From: Pseudomonas fluorescens
Lineage (GTDB): Bacteria > Pseudomonadota > Gammaproteobacteria > Pseudomonadales > Pseudomonadaceae
DNA: 64,000 nt
NCBI RefSeq assembly: GCF_902497785.1
Contig: NZ_CABVHK010000024.1
Location: forward strand, 1-64,000
Direction: 5' to 3'
The notes beneath the pieces are model-generated. The model saw only the letters and a program-made list of their open reading frames with translations. It was not told the origin of the DNA and searched no databases. Below, in pieces: positions 8,219-17,095 of this stretch. Each line of letters starts with the position of its first letter. The first letter of the stretch is position 1. A program made the position numbers and the translations under genes.

Positions 8219-9559
8219 GTGCGTTCATTGTTCTGGCGTATCCTGGCCAGCTTCTGGCTGGCCATCGCTCTGGTTGCCGGCCTGTCCATTCTGCTCGGGC
8301 ATATGCTCAATCAGGACGCATGGATCCTCAGCCGCCATCCGGGCCTCAACACCTTGGCCGAACAGTGGACGCAAACCTACGAAGCCCAGGGCGAAGAAGC
8401 CGCCCAGGATATTCTCGAACAGCGCAAACGCCAGTATCACATCGACGTTCAGGTGCTCAACGAGAGCGGCGACCCGGTGGTTCGCGGCACCTTCCCACGC
8501 CGTGCGGCGGCCTTCGAAGCGCGGCAGAACAACGAAGACCGACGCCTGCCCTGGCGGCGTCTGACAGACGAATACACCAGCGCAAAAACCGGCGACACCT
8601 ACCTGCTGATCTACCGCATTCCGCACCCGGAACTCGACTCATGGCATCGCGAAAGTCTGCTCTGGCCATTGAGTGCGCTGGGCATTGCGCTGGTGGTGCT
8701 GACCCTGTTCAGCCTGTTCGTCACCTTGTCGATTACCCGACCACTGAGCCGCCTGCGCGGTGCTGTGCATGACCTGGGGCAAACCACTTATCAGCAGAAC
8801 AGTCTGGTGAAACTGGCCAACCGTCGCGATGAGTTCGGTGTGTTGGCCAATGACTTCAACCGGATGGGCGCACGCCTGCAAAGCTTGATTGGCAGTCAGC
8901 GCCAACTGCTGCGCGACGTGTCCCACGAACTGCGCTCACCCCTGGCACGGCTGCGGATTGCGCTGGCACTGGCCGAGCGGGCCAATCCCGAGGAACGGGA
9001 AAAGCTCTGGCCGCGCCTGACCCGCGAGTGCGATCGGCTCGAAGCACTGATCAGCGAAATCCTCGTGCTCGCGCGCGTCGATGCCGACAACGCCAGCGCT
9101 GAAGAGGTTGATCTGAATGCGCTGCTCGGCACGCTGCAAAAGGATGCGCAACTCAGTTCGCCAGAGCAGTCCGTGCACCTCGACACAGAACCGCAACTGA
9201 ACCTCAAAGGCTGGCCGACCATGATCGAGCGCGCCGTGGACAACTTGCTGCGCAATGCCCAGCGCTTCAACCCGGTGGGGCAATCGATCGAAATGCACGC
9301 GGTGCGTCAGGGCGAGCGAATTGTGGTGAGCGTGCGCGACCATGGGCCGGGAGTTGATGCCGAGCATTTGAGTCAGTTGGGTGAGCCGTTTTATCGCGCA
9401 CCGGGGCAGACGGCGCCGGGGCATGGCCTTGGATTGGCCATTGCCCGCCGAGCGGCGGAGCGCCATGGCGGCAATCTGGTGTTGGCGAATCATCCGCAGG
9501 GCGGGTTCGTCGCCAGCCTGGAATTGCCGCTGGTGCCTGGGGCCGTCGTCCAACCTTAA
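8219..9559 (+). CDS. cpxA: Sensor histidine kinase, CpxA-like
   Basis: This 446-residue kinase has an N-terminal membrane segment (LFWRILASFWLAIALVAGLS), a periplasmic sensor loop, a second membrane segment (about residues 140-165), a HAMP linker, the H-box LLRDVSHELRSPLARLR, and the N/G boxes NLLRNAQRF, GPGVDAEHL and GHGLGLAIARRAA. The GTG start gives the usual (M)RSLFWRIL N-terminus. It should phosphorylate the regulator encoded upstream. A REPIN-like element and a terminator lie between it and the Spy-like gene, so it may have its own promoter. Confidence 0.88.
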   Translation: MRSLFWRILASFWLAIALVAGLSILLGHMLNQDAWILSRHPGLNTLAEQWTQTYEAQGEEAAQDILEQRKRQYHIDVQVLNESGDPVVRGTFPRRAAAFEARQNNEDRRLPWRRLTDEYTSAKTGDTYLLIYRIPHPELDSWHRESLLWPLSALGIALVVLTLFSLFVTLSITRPLSRLRGAVHDLGQTTYQQNSLVKLANRRDEFGVLANDFNRMGARLQSLIGSQRQLLRDVSHELRSPLARLRIALALAERANPEEREKLWPRLTRECDRLEALISEILVLARVDADNASAEEVDLNALLGTLQKDAQLSSPEQSVHLDTEPQLNLKGWPTMIERAVDNLLRNAQRFNPVGQSIEMHAVRQGERIVVSVRDHGPGVDAEHLSQLGEPFYRAPGQTAPGHGLGLAIARRAAERHGGNLVLANHPQGGFVASLELPLVPGAVVQP

Positions 9560-9576
9560 AGGCATTGGTGGTGTTG

Positions 9577-9663
9577 AAAGATCGCAGCCTCGTTTTACTC
9601 GACAGCTCCTACAAGATATCGGTAAGCCTGTAGGAGCTGTCGAGTAAAACGAGGCTGCGATCT
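9577..9663. repeat. REPIN with a variant stem (GTAGGAGCTGTCGAG)
   Basis: Both halves carry the changed core CTGTCGAGTAAAACGAGGCTG instead of CTGCCGAAGGCTG, with the stem preserved by matching changes. It lies between the convergent cpxA and nitroreductase genes. Confidence 0.9.
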
Positions 9664-9671
9664 GTTGATCT

Positions 9672-10238
9672 TCAACCTTTACCGGGCCAGGCGCCGACGA
9701 ATTCGGCGAGGTCGGCTTTCTCCGCCACCCGCGGTTCTTTCTGCGGCGTACCGAGGTAAAGAAACGCGATCACCTCCTCCCCTTCCGCCAACCCCAGCCC
9801 TTTGGCCACATGCGCCGAATATGCCAGCTCACCGGTGCGCCACACCGCGCCAATCCCTTGTGCATACGCCGCCAGCAAAATCCCGTGCGCCGCGCAGCCC
9901 GCCGCCAGCAGTTGCTCAGACTTCGGATACTTGACGTGATCCTGCAACTTCGCGATCACTACGACCACCAGCGGTGCACGCAGCGGGCCGTTGCGTGCCT
10001 TGTCCAGCGCCGCTTCCGAGACTTCGCCGTCCTGCAACTTCGCAGCCTCGGCCAGCAACTCGCCCATCTGCTCACGCGCTGCACCTTCGACTGTCAGGAA
10101 GCGCCAAGGCTGCAAATGGCCGTGGTCCGGCGCACGCATGGCGGCGGCAAACAGCACTTCGCGCTGCTCTGCGGTGGGGGCCGGGTCGATCAGTCGTGGA
10201 ACGGAAACACGGTTGAGCAAAGCGTCGAGAGCCTGCAT
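9672..10238 (-). CDS. NAD(P)H nitroreductase, YdjA-like
   Basis: This 188-residue FMN-dependent nitroreductase of the minimal YdjA type shows RAPDHGHLQPWRFLTVEG near the N-terminus (FMN contacts), AAGCAAHGILLAAYAQGIGAVWRTG in the middle and an LYLGTP motif near the end. The family reduces nitro compounds and quinones; the physiological substrate is unknown. AGGAGGTGGCCG precedes the ATG. It is convergent with cpxA and divergent from trkH. Confidence 0.9.
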   Translation of the reverse strand: MQALDALLNRVSVPRLIDPAPTAEQREVLFAAAMRAPDHGHLQPWRFLTVEGAAREQMGELLAEAAKLQDGEVSEAALDKARNGPLRAPLVVVVIAKLQDHVKYPKSEQLLAAGCAAHGILLAAYAQGIGAVWRTGELAYSAHVAKGLGLAEGEEVIAFLYLGTPQKEPRVAEKADLAEFVGAWPGKG

Positions 10239-10360
10239 CGGCCACCTCCTGTAAAAAATGTTTGGCTATTCTAGCTGCAAGTGCCGCAGCGGTGCCGGTT
10301 TACATGGCCTGCCCCACGCGTAGAATGGCGCCCTTCCCACTTTCAGCCCGAGCGGACTTC

Positions 10361-11815
10361 ATGGCGTTGCCGACCTTACGGACGATTGGTTTCATCATCG
10401 GCCTCTTCCTGATCACGCTGGCTATTGCCATGGTCGTACCCATGGCCACTCTGGTGATTTTCGAGCGCACCGGCGACCTGCCGTCATTTCTCTGGGCGAG
10501 CATGATCACCTTCGTTGCGGGCCTGGCGCTGGTGATCCCCGGCCGCCCCGAACACGTGCACCTGCGCCCGCGGGACATGTACCTGCTGACCGTCAGCAGC
10601 TGGCTGGTGGTGTGCATTTTCGCGGCGCTGCCGTTCCTGCTCACCCAGCACATCAGCTACACCGACTCGTTCTTCGAAAGCATGTCCGGCATCACCGCCA
10701 CCGGGGCGACGGTGCTTAACGGCCTGGACAACATGTCCCCCGGTATCCTCATGTGGCGCTCGTTGCTGCACTGGATCGGCGGCATCGGCTTCATCGGCAT
10801 GGCGGTCGCGATTCTGCCGCTGCTGCGCATTGGTGGCATGCGGCTGTTTCAGACCGAGTCGTCGGACCGCTCCGAAAAAGTCATGCCGCGTTCGCACATG
10901 GTGGCGCGCCTGATCGTCGCGGCCTACGTCGGCATCACCATTTTCGGCAGCCTGGCATTTTGGTGGGCCGGGATGAGCCCGTTCGATGCAATCAACCACG
11001 CGATGTCGGCGATTTCCACTGGCGGGTTTTCCACCTCGGACCAGTCCCTGGCCAAGTGGACGCAACCGGCAGTGCACTGGGTGGCGATCGTCATCATGAT
11101 TCTCGGCAGCCTGCCGTTCACCCTCTATGTGGCGACCTTGCGCGGCAACCGTCGCGCGCTGATCAAGGATCAGCAGGTGCAAGGCTTGCTCGGCATGCTG
11201 CTGGTGACCTGGCTGGTGCTCGGCACCTGGTACTGGTGGACCACGCAATTGCATTGGCTGGAGGCTTTGCGCCATGTGGCGCTGAACGTAACGTCAGTCG
11301 TGACGACCACGGGGTTTGCACTGGGGGACTACAGCCTGTGGGGCAATTTCTCGCTGATGCTGTTCTTTTATCTGGGATTTGTCGGCGGCTGCTCCGGGTC
11401 GACGGCGGGCGGGATCAAGATTTTCCGCTTCCAGGTCGCCTATATCCTGCTCAAGGCCAACCTTAATCAGCTGATCCACCCGCGTGCAGTGATCAAGCAG
11501 AAGTACAACGGCCACCGCCTCGACGAAGAGATCGTGCGTTCTATCCTGACCTTTTCGTTCTTCTTCGCCATCACCATCTGCGTGATCGCCCTGCTGCTGT
11601 CGCTGCTCGGTGTCGACTGGATGACGGCGCTGACCGGCGCGGCCAGCACGGTCTCCGGTGTCGGGCCGGGACTCGGCGAGACGATTGGCCCGGCGGGCAA
11701 CTTCGCCACCTTGCCGGATGCCGCCAAGTGGATTCTCTCGTTCGGCATGCTGCTCGGCCGACTGGAGATCATCACGGTGTTTGTGCTGTGTATTCCGGCG
11801 TTCTGGCGTCACTGA
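10361..11815 (+). CDS. trkH: Trk potassium uptake membrane subunit TrkH
   Basis: TrkH is the ion-conducting subunit of the Trk K+ transporter, working with cytosolic TrkA. The 484-residue protein has the four repeated membrane-pore-membrane units; filter-type segments include SGITATGATVLN, AISTGGFSTSDQ, VTTTGFALGDY and STVSGVGPGLGE. The start at MALPTLRTIGF (10361) gives the normal family length; the in-frame extension to 10262 overlaps the divergent promoter region. Its 3' end overlaps the convergent AraC gene by 44 bp. Confidence 0.95.
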   Translation: MALPTLRTIGFIIGLFLITLAIAMVVPMATLVIFERTGDLPSFLWASMITFVAGLALVIPGRPEHVHLRPRDMYLLTVSSWLVVCIFAALPFLLTQHISYTDSFFESMSGITATGATVLNGLDNMSPGILMWRSLLHWIGGIGFIGMAVAILPLLRIGGMRLFQTESSDRSEKVMPRSHMVARLIVAAYVGITIFGSLAFWWAGMSPFDAINHAMSAISTGGFSTSDQSLAKWTQPAVHWVAIVIMILGSLPFTLYVATLRGNRRALIKDQQVQGLLGMLLVTWLVLGTWYWWTTQLHWLEALRHVALNVTSVVTTTGFALGDYSLWGNFSLMLFFYLGFVGGCSGSTAGGIKIFRFQVAYILLKANLNQLIHPRAVIKQKYNGHRLDEEIVRSILTFSFFFAITICVIALLLSLLGVDWMTALTGAASTVSGVGPGLGETIGPAGNFATLPDAAKWILSFGMLLGRLEIITVFVLCIPAFWRH

Positions 11816-12833
11816 CCGGATTCGTCGCTTCGATCAGCCGCGCCCGGTATTCGCCGGGGGTGGCGTCGAACCAGCGGCGGAAAGCGCGGAAGAAGTTGCT
11901 CGGATCGGCAAACCCCAGCAGGTAGGCAATTTCCAGCAAGGTCATGCTGGGTTGCGCCAGGTATTGCTCGGCCAATTCGCGCCGGGTGTCATCGAGCAAC
12001 GTCTGAAAACTCGTACCTTCTTCCTGCAAGCGTCGCTGTAATGTCCGTTGCGACAAATGCAGCGTCTGCGCCACGGTATCGCGCTTGGGCTCGCCTTGGG
12101 GCAGTAATCGACACAACACCTGGCGCGCCTTGTGCGTCACGCGACTTTCGGAAAACCGCGCCAGGTACTCCCCGGCAAACCGGTCATGCAGCAGCGCCAT
12201 GGCTTCATTGGCGGTTGGCAACGGCGCCTCCATGTCGGCGCGCTCAAAAATCAGCGCGTCGTAGGGCGCGTTGAACACCAGCGGCGCATGGAAGGCTTGT
12301 TTATAAGGTTCCAGATCCACCGGCTGTTCGCCCTGCACCAGCACCTTGCGCGGTTGCAGCGTGCGCCCGGTCAACCAGCCGCACAGCGCCAGCGCGCAGG
12401 CCAGCGAGGCCTCGGCACTTTGTCGGGTGGGCGGCAGGTGGTCGCCGTGAACCGTCAGGATCAGCGCATACCCCTCATCCAGCAGGCGAAAACTCAGGTC
12501 GGCACTTTCAGCGATGATCCGCTGATAACGCACCAGCCGCTTGAAACCTTCAGCCAGGGTCTGGCTCGACATCAGCGCGTAGCCGGTCACATGAAACTGC
12601 GCGGGCCGCACCACCTTGCCCATGTTCAGGCCGATCGCCGGATTACCGGACAGCTCGACCGCACGCTGCCAAAGTCGCGTCATTGAATCTTGCGGGAAGC
12701 GTGCATCCGGATCGTCCAGTGCCGCGTAGTCGAGCCCCAGCTGTTTGAACAGAACCCGGCAATCCAGGCCGTCCATCTCCAGTGCTTTGACAATCCCCAT
12801 CGCCCAGCTTGCAGAAGTCGTTCGTTCGCTCAT
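11772..12833 (-). CDS. AraC-family regulator with arabinose-binding-type (DUF4892/OruR-like) N-terminus
   Basis: The protein has 353 residues. About residues 20-210 match the Arabinose_bd domain of OruR-like regulators (AVELSGNPAIGLNMGKVV and neighbours), and the C-terminal 100 residues form two helix-turn-helix motifs (TVAQTLHLSQRTLQRRLQEEGTSFQ and LLEIAYLLGFADPSNFFRAFRRW). The effector and targets are not apparent. The extreme C-terminus (ATNPVSDARTPEYTAQTP) is encoded within the trkH coding region on the other strand. Confidence 0.9.
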   Translation of the reverse strand: MSERTTSASWAMGIVKALEMDGLDCRVLFKQLGLDYAALDDPDARFPQDSMTRLWQRAVELSGNPAIGLNMGKVVRPAQFHVTGYALMSSQTLAEGFKRLVRYQRIIAESADLSFRLLDEGYALILTVHGDHLPPTRQSAEASLACALALCGWLTGRTLQPRKVLVQGEQPVDLEPYKQAFHAPLVFNAPYDALIFERADMEAPLPTANEAMALLHDRFAGEYLARFSESRVTHKARQVLCRLLPQGEPKRDTVAQTLHLSQRTLQRRLQEEGTSFQTLLDDTRRELAEQYLAQPSMTLLEIAYLLGFADPSNFFRAFRRWFDATPGEYRARLIEATNPVSDARTPEYTAQTP

Positions 12834-12993
12834 GGCGTTTACTTACATGGTGAGCCGCATGTGGCGGCCAATTTCCGAAGGATACTAAAGTGGCGCCCAA
12901 TGTCACTGGCTGACGCCACTGATCACTCTAGACTCAAATAAGCTACCCGCAGAACAACTTGCAGCCAGAACAATAACCACAGAGATAGCAGTC

Positions 12994-13305
12994 GTGGAAA
13001 ACATCAGACGTTTCAATAGCTTCGCTGAGTTTTACCCGTATTACCTCAGTGAACACAGCAACAGCACTTGCCGACGATTGCACTTCATTGGCACGACGCT
13101 GGTGATTTTCATTCTGGCCCTGACCATCGGCAAAGGCGCGTGGCTATGGCTGCTGGCCCTTCCGCTGGCCGGTTACACCTTCGCCTGGGTCGGGCATTTC
13201 TTCTTTGAAAAGAATCGTCCTGCGACCTTTCAACACCCGTTCTACAGCCTGCTCGGCGACTTCGTCATGTACCGCGACATGATTCTGGGTCGCGTGCCGT
13301 TCTAG
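12994..13305 (+). CDS. DUF962/Mpo1-like membrane protein
   Basis: This 103-residue protein has two hydrophobic segments and the conserved histidines of the Mpo1 family (SEHSNSTCRRLHFIG and GHFFFEKNRPATFQHP). Yeast Mpo1 is an Fe2+-dependent dioxygenase acting on 2-hydroxy fatty acids, so a lipid-oxidising role is possible but unproved in bacteria. The start is a GTG with only a weak upstream purine stretch. The HD-domain gene follows on the same strand 29 bp later. Confidence 0.88.
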   Translation: MENIRRFNSFAEFYPYYLSEHSNSTCRRLHFIGTTLVIFILALTIGKGAWLWLLALPLAGYTFAWVGHFFFEKNRPATFQHPFYSLLGDFVMYRDMILGRVPF

Positions 13306-13334
13306 GCAGCCCGATAAAAAAGAGAGATCAGCCT

Positions 13335-13925
13335 ATGAATGCCAACGCCCGTTTCACCCACATGCAGGACGGCACACAGGAAGACTGGGCGATCATCGCC
13401 GCCGATTTCAGTGCCTATGCGCGGCAATTGCCGACACGGATTGTGGCGCACCTGAAACTGCTGGAGGGTGATTTTGGCGGCTTCCCGGTGGATCGCCTGA
13501 CCCACTCCTTGCAAACCGCCAGCCGTGCCTGGCGCGATGGTCGCGACGAAGAATACGTGGTGTGCGCCTTGCTGCACGACATCGGTGACACCTTGGGTTC
13601 CTACAACCACCCGGACATTGCTGCGGCGATCCTCAAGCCGTTTGTCAGCGCCGAGAACTTGTGGATGGTGGAGAAACACGGGATTTTCCAAGGCTATTAC
13701 TTTTTCCATCACCTGGGCATGGACCGGCATCTGCGGGAGCAATTCAGTGAGCATCCGCAGTATCAGGCGACGATCGAGTTTTGCGCCAAATATGATGCAG
13801 CGGCGTTTGATCCGGCTTACGAGACATTACCACTGAGTTTTTTTGAGCCGATGATGGAGCGGTTATTTGCTCATCCAAAAAACTCGATTTACAAGGCGGC
13901 GATGGAAGAACATTTGCCCGCCTGA
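13335..13925 (+). CDS. HD-domain metal-dependent phosphohydrolase
   Basis: The 196-residue protein carries an HD core with RLTHSLQTASRAWRDG, CALLHDIGDTLGSYNH and the later FHHLGMDRH. It belongs to the group that resembles inositol oxygenase-like or phosphonate-cleaving HD proteins (PhnZ-like), so it could be an oxygenase rather than a phosphohydrolase. It is probably co-transcribed with the Mpo1-like gene upstream and ends at a REPIN. Confidence 0.8.
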   Translation: MNANARFTHMQDGTQEDWAIIAADFSAYARQLPTRIVAHLKLLEGDFGGFPVDRLTHSLQTASRAWRDGRDEEYVVCALLHDIGDTLGSYNHPDIAAAILKPFVSAENLWMVEKHGIFQGYYFFHHLGMDRHLREQFSEHPQYQATIEFCAKYDAAAFDPAYETLPLSFFEPMMERLFAHPKNSIYKAAMEEHLPA

Positions 13926-13929
13926 CAGC

Positions 13930-14003
13930 AAAAGATCGCAGCCTTCGGCAGCTCCTACGGGATCGCATTTCCATGTAGGAGTTGCCGAAGGCTGCGATCT
14001 TTT
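13930..14003. repeat. REPIN, GTAGGAGCTGCC family
   Basis: An inverted pair of REP halves with a 16-bp spacer fills the convergent gap between the HD gene and the LpxH-like gene. One half carries GTAGGAGTTGCC, a single-base variant. Confidence 0.9.
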
Positions 14004-14010
14004 GATCTTT

Positions 14011-14826
14011 CTAAGCAGGCTCTGCGATTTTGATGGCCTTCAACTCCTCCTCCCGCGCCTGCGCATCCGCCAACCGGTACAACTCGATCGAGCCATCCCA
14101 GTGCTCGATCAGCGCCGTGCATGACTCCACCCAATCGCCGCAATTGAGATAATCCACCCCGCCGACCTTGCGGATCTCGGCGTGGTGAATGTGCCCGCAC
14201 ACCACCCCGTGCAGCTCACGTTTGACGCATTCGTGGGCGATGGCTTCTTCGAAGTCGCTGATGAAGCTGACCGCGGTTTTTACCTTGTGCTTGAGGTACG
14301 CCGACAGCGACCAGTAGCCGTAGCCATACCGGGCGCGCCAATGATTGAGCCAGCGGTTGAGGGTCAGGGTGATTTCGTAGGCCGAGTCGCCGAGAAACGC
14401 CAGCCAGCGGTGATAACGCGTGATCACGTCGAACTGGTCGCCGTGGATTACCAGTAAATGGCGGCCATCGGCGGTGACGTGCACGGCTTCATCCACCAAC
14501 TGGATGTTGCCCAGAATCAGTTTCGAATAGCGGCGCAGGAATTCGTCGTGGTTGCCGGTGACGTAGATCACCTCGGTGCCGCGCTTGCTCATGGTCAACA
14601 GGCGCCGGATCACATTGGTGTGCGCCTGCGGCCAGTACATGCCGCCGCGCAGTTTCCAACCGTCAATGATGTCGCCGACCAGATAGATCTTGTCCGCGTG
14701 ATAACCCTTGAGGAACTGCGACAGGTGCTCGGCCTGGCAATCCCGGGTACCCAAGTGCACATCGGAGATCCACAAGGTGCGCACACGCTGTTTGCGGCTG
14801 GGTTTGGCGAGCTCGGCGCTGGTCAT
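14011..14826 (-). CDS. LpxH-like UDP-2,3-diacylglucosamine diphosphatase family phosphoesterase
   Basis: The calcineurin-like metallophosphoesterase motifs are clear in this 271-residue protein: LWISDVHLG, LVGDIIDGW, VTGNHDEFL, VIHGDQFD and VCGHIHHAE. The closest group is the LpxH2/YbbF-like phosphoesterases associated with lipid A-related pyrophosphate cleavage, but since pseudomonads also carry a canonical LpxH the exact substrate is open. The ATG at 14826, with AGAGGG upstream, is preferred to the TTG at 14832. Confidence 0.85.
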   Translation of the reverse strand: MTSAELAKPSRKQRVRTLWISDVHLGTRDCQAEHLSQFLKGYHADKIYLVGDIIDGWKLRGGMYWPQAHTNVIRRLLTMSKRGTEVIYVTGNHDEFLRRYSKLILGNIQLVDEAVHVTADGRHLLVIHGDQFDVITRYHRWLAFLGDSAYEITLTLNRWLNHWRARYGYGYWSLSAYLKHKVKTAVSFISDFEEAIAHECVKRELHGVVCGHIHHAEIRKVGGVDYLNCGDWVESCTALIEHWDGSIELYRLADAQAREEELKAIKIAEPA

Positions 14827-14961
14827 GGGCAACCCTCTGCGATTGTTTGCGCCACTGTGCGCCGGTCGGGTTAATCGCCTGTGACAGTGGCAAGTCAGTC
14901 CTGTGACAACGCGCTCGATTCACCTCGGTGTAGACTGGCGGCCTTAATCGGGAGACCTGCG

Positions 14962-15720
14962 ATGAGACCGATCCTCACGCTCCGCCACTACACCCAGGAC
15001 TTGATCGTCCACAGCCACGACCACGCGCAGTTGGTGTTCGGGCTGTCCGGGGCGCTGGATTTCGAGGTGGACGGGCGTGGCAGTCAGGTGGTCCAGCAGA
15101 GTTTCGTAGTGGTCCCGTCCGGTTTCCATCATGCCTGTGGCAGCGCGAATGGCAGCCGCTGCCTGGTGCTGGATGTGCCGAGCGATCAATGGGTGGCTCA
15201 GTCGCTGGGGGATCACGCCGATGCCAGCCGCCGCTTGCTCGACAGCGCCGGACGCCTGCCGCTGGATGCCGGGCAAAGCCAACTGGTGAACTGGCTGGCG
15301 GGCAGTCAGGTCAGCGACCCGCTGATCGCCCAACAAGGCGCTGTGCTGTTACTGGCCAGCCTCAACCACGCTAAACCCGAGGTCGGGGGTGGTCGGCGCT
15401 TACCCTATGCCGCGCTGAATTTACACATTGATCAGCATGCGGCGCATCCACTGCAAGTCGCCGACCTGGCGCGCATCGCCGGTCTGTCCAGCGCTCGCTT
15501 GCATGCGCGGTTTATCGCCGAATGCGGGCAGACGCCGATGGACTACGTCCGCAGCCGTCGCCTGCACATGGCAGTGACGATGTTGCGCGATTCGGCACTG
15601 CCCATTGGCGAGATTGCCAGCCGGGTCGGTTACAGCTCCCAAAGCGCGTTCGCCGCTGCGGTGCTGCGTGAGTTCGATGCCACGCCTGGCCAGTTGCGGC
15701 GCGGGGCTGGCAACAAATGA
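14962..15720 (+). CDS. AraC-family regulator with N-terminal cupin
   Basis: A short cupin-type sensor domain (about residues 5-85, with HSHDHAQLVFG and SGFHHACG) precedes a standard AraC DNA-binding domain (LQVADLARIAGLSSARLHARF and IGEIASRVGYSSQSAFAAAV). The ATG at 14962 has GGGAGACCTGCG upstream. The EamA transporter gene follows on the same strand behind a REPIN, and such pairs are often functionally linked, though this is inference. Confidence 0.88.
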   Translation: MRPILTLRHYTQDLIVHSHDHAQLVFGLSGALDFEVDGRGSQVVQQSFVVVPSGFHHACGSANGSRCLVLDVPSDQWVAQSLGDHADASRRLLDSAGRLPLDAGQSQLVNWLAGSQVSDPLIAQQGAVLLLASLNHAKPEVGGGRRLPYAALNLHIDQHAAHPLQVADLARIAGLSSARLHARFIAECGQTPMDYVRSRRLHMAVTMLRDSALPIGEIASRVGYSSQSAFAAAVLREFDATPGQLRRGAGNK

Positions 15721-15762
15721 CAATAGTCTGGCGACAGACATAACCGGCCTGACACGATTCAA

Positions 15763-15835
15763 TGTAGGAGCTGCCGAAGGCTGCGATCTTTTGATTTTAG
15801 AGATTAAAAGATCGCAGCCTTCGGCAGCTCCTACA
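15763..15835. repeat. REPIN, GTAGGAGCTGCC family
   Basis: A perfect inverted pair with a 23-bp AT-rich spacer lies between the AraC gene and the EamA transporter gene. It could insulate the two. Confidence 0.9.
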
Positions 15836-15874
15836 TGGACTGTGTACATCATCGCCCGTTGATCAAGGATTGCA

Positions 15875-16768
15875 ATGACTCCCCGTACCGCGCTTGGCGC
15901 CCTGCATATCGGCGCACTGATGTTTGGCCTGACCGGGGTGTTCGGCAAGCTTGCCGCCGCGTCCCCCGCCGTGATCGTCTTCGGTCGTGCTGCCTTTGCG
16001 GTGCTCGCCCTGGCCGTGTTTGCGCGGTTCGCCAGCAACACGCGCTGGCAGACACTGCAGGCCGTGGACTGGCGTCGGCTGCTGCTCAGCGGTTTTCTGC
16101 TGGCCGGGCACTGGGTGAGTTTTTTCATCGCAGTGAAGGTCGCGGGCGTGGCGATTGCGACCTTGGGGTTTGCCAGTTTCCCGGCGTTTACCGTGATCCT
16201 CGAAGGTCTGATTTTCCGCGAGCGGATTCGCGCCAATGAAATCCTGCTGGTGGTGCTGGTGAGTATCGGACTGGTGCTGGTCACCCCGGATTTCGATCTG
16301 GCCAGCGGCGCGACCGTCGGCCTGCTGTGGGCGGTGGGCTCCGGTCTGTTGTTTGCGCTGCTGTCCCTGACCAACCGCGCCAGCTCCGCAAGAATTCCTC
16401 CGGTCCAGGCGGCGTTGTGCCAGAACGTCGTGGTCGCGCTATGCCTGCTGCCGGTGGCGGCGCCGCAGTTGAGCGAAGTACGTGCCATCGACTGGCTGTG
16501 GATCAGCTTGCTCGGGGTGTTCTGCACCGCGGTCGCGCACAGCCTGTTTGTCGCCAGCCTCGCGGTGATCAAGGCACGCACCGCTGCGGTGGTGTTCGCT
16601 ATGGAGCCGGTCTACGGCATCACCATGGCCTGGCTGCTGTTCAATGAAGACCCGACGTTGCGCATGCTGCTCGGCGGTGCGTTGATCATCGTCGCGATTG
16701 TGGTGTCCAGCCGGTCAGCCAGCGGCTCCAGCAAAAAAGCCGTGGCAGCCGAAGCGGCGTCTCACTGA
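15875..16768 (+). CDS. EamA/DMT-family transporter
   Basis: This 297-residue inner-membrane protein has about ten hydrophobic segments in two EamA repeats, e.g. FGLTGVFGKLAAASPAVIVFGRA in the first and FAMEPVYGITMAWLLFNEDP in the second. Drug/metabolite transporters of this type export amino acids or small metabolites; the substrate cannot be predicted. AAGGATTGCA precedes the ATG. Its last seven bases overlap the convergent SelW-like gene. Confidence 0.9.
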   Translation: MTPRTALGALHIGALMFGLTGVFGKLAAASPAVIVFGRAAFAVLALAVFARFASNTRWQTLQAVDWRRLLLSGFLLAGHWVSFFIAVKVAGVAIATLGFASFPAFTVILEGLIFRERIRANEILLVVLVSIGLVLVTPDFDLASGATVGLLWAVGSGLLFALLSLTNRASSARIPPVQAALCQNVVVALCLLPVAAPQLSEVRAIDWLWISLLGVFCTAVAHSLFVASLAVIKARTAAVVFAMEPVYGITMAWLLFNEDPTLRMLLGGALIIVAIVVSSRSASGSSKKAVAAEAASH

Positions 16769-17049
16769 GTGCGGTCGTTGTGGCCGAGGTCGCGATCAGG
16801 ATCGATCTGATCGCGAACCCTCTGCTTGAGCACCTTGGCCTCCGGAAAACCGCCGTCCGCCTTGCGCTCCCAGAGCTGCACCTCGTCACAGAAAATGTGA
16901 AACACGCCACCGGTGCCGGGCACTAGCGATACCTTGCCCAAATCGTCGCCAAAGGTACTGAGCAACTCTTGCGCCAGCCAGGCCGCACGCAACAGCCATT
17001 GGCATTGCGTGCAGTAGGTGATGACGACTTCCGGTTTTTGCGGGGTCAT
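16762..17049 (-). CDS. SelT/SelW/SelH (Rdx) family thioredoxin-like protein
   Basis: The 95-residue product has the Rdx-family N-terminus EVVITYCTQCQWLLRAAWLAQELL, with a CxxC redox motif (cysteine in both positions, no selenocysteine), and the central GTGGVFHIFCDEVQLWERK. These proteins are thought to take part in thiol redox control. The ATG at 17049 matches the family; the longer in-frame extension runs over the fimV end. Confidence 0.9.
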   Translation of the reverse strand: MTPQKPEVVITYCTQCQWLLRAAWLAQELLSTFGDDLGKVSLVPGTGGVFHIFCDEVQLWERKADGGFPEAKVLKQRVRDQIDPDRDLGHNDRTQ

Positions 17050-17095
17050 GACAGGTGGAACTCCTGAGCCAGGGGGGCGCCACCATGATAAGGCG

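Noticed and set aside
6639..8228. 529-codon minus-strand frame across cpxR and the Spy-like gene
   Set aside because: It runs antisense to two well-recognised genes and through a REPIN and a terminator; no domain was seen.
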